NCBI GenBank assembly: GCA_003457135.1
Contig: DMSQ01000034.1
Coordinates: 1-64,000, forward strand
Source: Prolixibacteraceae bacterium
GTDB taxonomy: Bacteria > Bacteroidota > Bacteroidia > Bacteroidales > Prolixibacteraceae
DNA length: 64,000 nt
Direction: 5' to 3'
Shown piece after piece: positions 62,290 through 64,000 of the stretch. The position numbers and the translations under genes were made by a program. The notes beneath the pieces are model-generated. The model worked only from the letters and a program-made list of their open reading frames with translations. It was not told the DNA's origin and searched no databases. The first letter of the stretch is position 1; every line of letters begins with the position of its first letter.

Positions 62290-63111
62290 TTATTTCCAGG
62301 CTTTAACGATCAATCCGGTTCCGCTTTGGTGTTTCATTCCAAGATCGAAGAAATTCAGGATGATGGCAAAAGGATAAACAATCAGGTAATAAAACGGAAG
62401 GATGACAAAGAATATTTTGCTTGTTCCCAGCATCAGGATCGGATATTTCATCGAAAGTTTCCAGGATATTTTCCCTGGAACCCCATAAGAATAGCGGGCT
62501 TCAACCTGCGTAAATCCGACCGATTTCAGCTTGGTTTCAATCCCCTCAATGTTATATCCATCCCGAACGTGTTCGTCAATAAATCCGTGAACGCCTTCTT
62601 CGTGATCGTGGTCGTGCGAATCAGATCCGCCCTGATCGGAGGGTGTCGAAATCAGCAACATCCCGCCTTTTTTCATCGAAGTATAAAAATTCCGGAATAC
62701 CTGGACATCTTCTTCAATGTGCTCCATTACATCCACCGAAAGTACCAGATCGTATTTTCCATTCTCATTAAATTGGGTCAGGTCGGCCAGCTCAAACTTT
62801 ACACGATCCGACAGACCAGCTTTTTGCATAAAACCTATGCAATCTTCAATCTGTTCAGGTTTAATGTCAACAGCTTTGATTTTTGCCTTTGGAAACCATT
62901 TGGCCATACGGTAAGTATATTGTCCGAATCCCGAACCGGCATCGAGTATATCTTTTACTTCCGGAGAAACATGGTTGCGCTTGCGAAGTTCTTTGCGGAT
63001 GTGCCAGGCCCGAAGCAGAAGCATATCGAGCAGATGATAGAATATTCTGCGTAAAACCGGATTTTGGTTAAATACACTTCCCAGCGAACGTTTTATCGGA
63101 TCGTATTGCAT
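62290..63111 (-). CDS. class I SAM-dependent methyltransferase
   Basis: 273 residues. Motif I is DILDAGSGFGQYTYRMA, followed by AKIKAVDIKPEQIE and KYDLVLSVDVMEHIEEDVQVF, the usual Methyltransf_11/25 pattern. The C-terminus has a hydrophobic pair (ILMLGTSKIFFVILPFYYLIVYPF), suggesting attachment to the membrane and a lipid-like or envelope substrate. It lies between rbfA and the LolC/E-like gene on the minus strand. Confidence 0.82.
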   Translation of the reverse strand: MQYDPIKRSLGSVFNQNPVLRRIFYHLLDMLLLRAWHIRKELRKRNHVSPEVKDILDAGSGFGQYTYRMAKWFPKAKIKAVDIKPEQIEDCIGFMQKAGLSDRVKFELADLTQFNENGKYDLVLSVDVMEHIEEDVQVFRNFYTSMKKGGMLLISTPSDQGGSDSHDHDHEEGVHGFIDEHVRDGYNIEGIETKLKSVGFTQVEARYSYGVPGKISWKLSMKYPILMLGTSKIFFVILPFYYLIVYPFAIILNFFDLGMKHQSGTGLIVKAWK

Positions 63112-63213
63112 AATATCAAAAAAAAATGAAAAATGAAAAATGAAAAAAGTGATCAGTCGCAGTGATCAGTCGCAGTGCTTTACATTTCTGAACACTGAGA
63201 CTGAACACTGAGA
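63112..63213. repeat. short tandem repeats between rbfA and methyltransferase genes
   Basis: Three AATGAAAA-type units are followed by GTGATCAGTCGCA twice and CTGAACACTGAGA twice. Similar short tandem tracts are often seen in Bacteroidetes spacers. No gene is seen here. Confidence 0.65.
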
Positions 63214-63552
63214 CTATTCTTTCAGTAGCCGGTCTATATTATCAATGTAATCGAGGCTGTCGTCAATGTGAAAATCGAGTTGCGGAACAATCCTTAATTG
63301 TTTACCCACTTTCAGCCCAAGCAAACCGCGTATTCTGGATTGATGATGTTTGATTTCGAGCAAAGTTGCAACGCCTTTTCCAGAAGGGAAAATACTCAGG
63401 TAAACCCGGGCTATGGCGAGGTCGGGCGAAATCCGGACATTGGTTACACTGATTATAATCCCGTGAAACAGGTCTTTTCCTTCCTTCTGCAGGATTTCGG
63501 CAATATCCTTTTGTATCAGGCGCGATATTTTATTTTGGCGGGTAGTTTCCAT
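63214..63552 (-). CDS. rbfA: ribosome-binding factor A
   Basis: 112 residues. RQNKISRLIQKDIAEILQKE and TNVRISPDLAIARVYLSIFP form the KH-like RbfA fold, which binds the 30S subunit during 16S rRNA maturation; LRIVPQLDFHIDDSLDYIDNID is the conserved C-terminus. Length is usual. The methyltransferase follows after a repeat-filled gap of about 100 bases. Confidence 0.94.
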   Translation of the reverse strand: METTRQNKISRLIQKDIAEILQKEGKDLFHGIIISVTNVRISPDLAIARVYLSIFPSGKGVATLLEIKHHQSRIRGLLGLKVGKQLRIVPQLDFHIDDSLDYIDNIDRLLKE

Positions 63553-63724
63553 TCTGTTTTATTTTTGAAAATTAAGCGTTCAAAGGTAATATTATTGCCG
63601 GGCAAACACAAGATTTGGATATAGAACCGATACCTCAGTTTATTCGGGATCATACATGAAGCCTTGTTCTGCGTTTTCTTATTTTTGCGTCATGAAAACC
63701 GAACAAGCTTTTTTTACTTGATTT

Positions 63725-64000
63725 ATGGAAGGACTTTTTGATTACAGCCTTTGGGGGCTTTTTCTGGCCAGTTTTCTGGCAGCTACAGTTGTGCCTTTCA
63801 GTTCCGAAGCAATTCTTACTTTCCTGATTGCCAACGGAACGGATGTCACTTCAGCAGTTCTGGTCGCTTCGGCCGGTAACTGGCTGGGCGGCATGAGCAG
63901 TTTTACCATAGGATATTTAGGCAAATGGGAATGGATTGAAAAATACCTCCGGATTAAACGCGAAACCATCGAAAAATGGCACAACCGGTTGTATAAACGC
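63725..64000 (+). CDS. YqaA/DedA-like membrane protein, 5' part
   Basis: 92 residues visible, open to the window end. MEGLFDYSLWGLFLASFLAA, FSSEAILTFLIANG and ASAGNWLGGMSSFTIGYLGK match the YqaA branch of the DedA/SNARE-associated family, inner-membrane proteins linked to envelope homeostasis. The start ATG at 63725 fits. The gene is truncated by the window, so the full length is unknown. Confidence 0.8.
   Translation, partial: MEGLFDYSLWGLFLASFLAATVVPFSSEAILTFLIANGTDVTSAVLVASAGNWLGGMSSFTIGYLGKWEWIEKYLRIKRETIEKWHNRLYKR

Overview
The window looks like a chromosomal segment of a Bacteroidota bacterium, probably of the Bacteroidia/Marinilabiliales type. This is inferred from gene content and not from any search. 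The reasons are: TonB/STN/carboxypeptidase-D-like envelope proteins, ECF sigma plus FecR pairs, PorT-like outer-membrane barrels, absence of clear Shine-Dalgarno sequences, and several promoters of the Bacteroidetes type (TTTG or TTG, about 18 bases, then TAnnTTTG). Most of the sequence is housekeeping and envelope genes with moderate GC.

Layout. 0-7.4 kb: partial tRNA, a membrane-spanning regulator (PI-PLC-like and LamG outside, SARP-like DNA-binding domain inside), a tetraheme NapC/NirT cytochrome fused to a formylglycine-generating-enzyme-like domain, and two Tat-exported Gfo/Idh/MocA oxidoreductases. 7.6-18 kb: GT2 and GT-C glycosyltransferase pair, a MazG-like pyrophosphohydrolase carrying an in-frame repeat, D-aminoacyl-tRNA deacylase, a TonB-dependent receptor, lipoate-protein ligase and cytochrome bd oxidase. 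18.4-26 kb: a five-gene minus-strand operon (ECF sigma, FecR, STN-aspartyl protease-PDZ, STN-carboxypeptidase-like, MG2-like/plug-like protein), a FecIR-type circuit without an adjacent TonB receptor. 26-35 kb: tRNA-Leu, a toxin-antitoxin pair, and a DeoR-controlled amino-sugar-like cluster (NagB/AgaI-type isomerase, GH123-like glycosidase with an altered catalytic pair, Gfo/Idh/MocA, MFS transporter, orphan MttB-family methyltransferase). 35-47 kb: secreted and outer-membrane proteins including two tandem Hcp-like proteins with signal peptides, a lone receiver protein, dCMP deaminase, CtpA protease, a second ECF circuit with two beta-barrels, peptidase E and glutamate dehydrogenase. 46.6-52.9 kb: an atypical response regulator beside a 1536-residue GAF/receiver/PEP-synthase-like protein, and an NfnA/SudB-like flavoprotein with a damaged iron-sulfur site.

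53.1-60.2 kb is the highlight: a complete type V-A CRISPR-Cas locus in the order cas12a - BRO/DinD-like gene - cas4 - cas1 - cas2 - five-repeat array. The BRO/DinD-family gene lies 19 bases after cas12a and 3 bases before cas4, and samples as GC-richer than the cas genes. Within cas12a, a low-GC block coincides with the expected WED-II/PI/WED-III region, which suggests module-level recombination of the PAM-reading part. The array has its own well-formed Bacteroidetes promoter, whose predicted start lies only about 20 bases before the first repeat.

60.2-64 kb: a cysteine-rich lipoprotein, a LolC/E-type permease, a methyltransferase, RbfA, and the start of a YqaA/DedA-like membrane protein cut by the window end. 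All functional calls are from reading the sequence; no database search or structure prediction was run.
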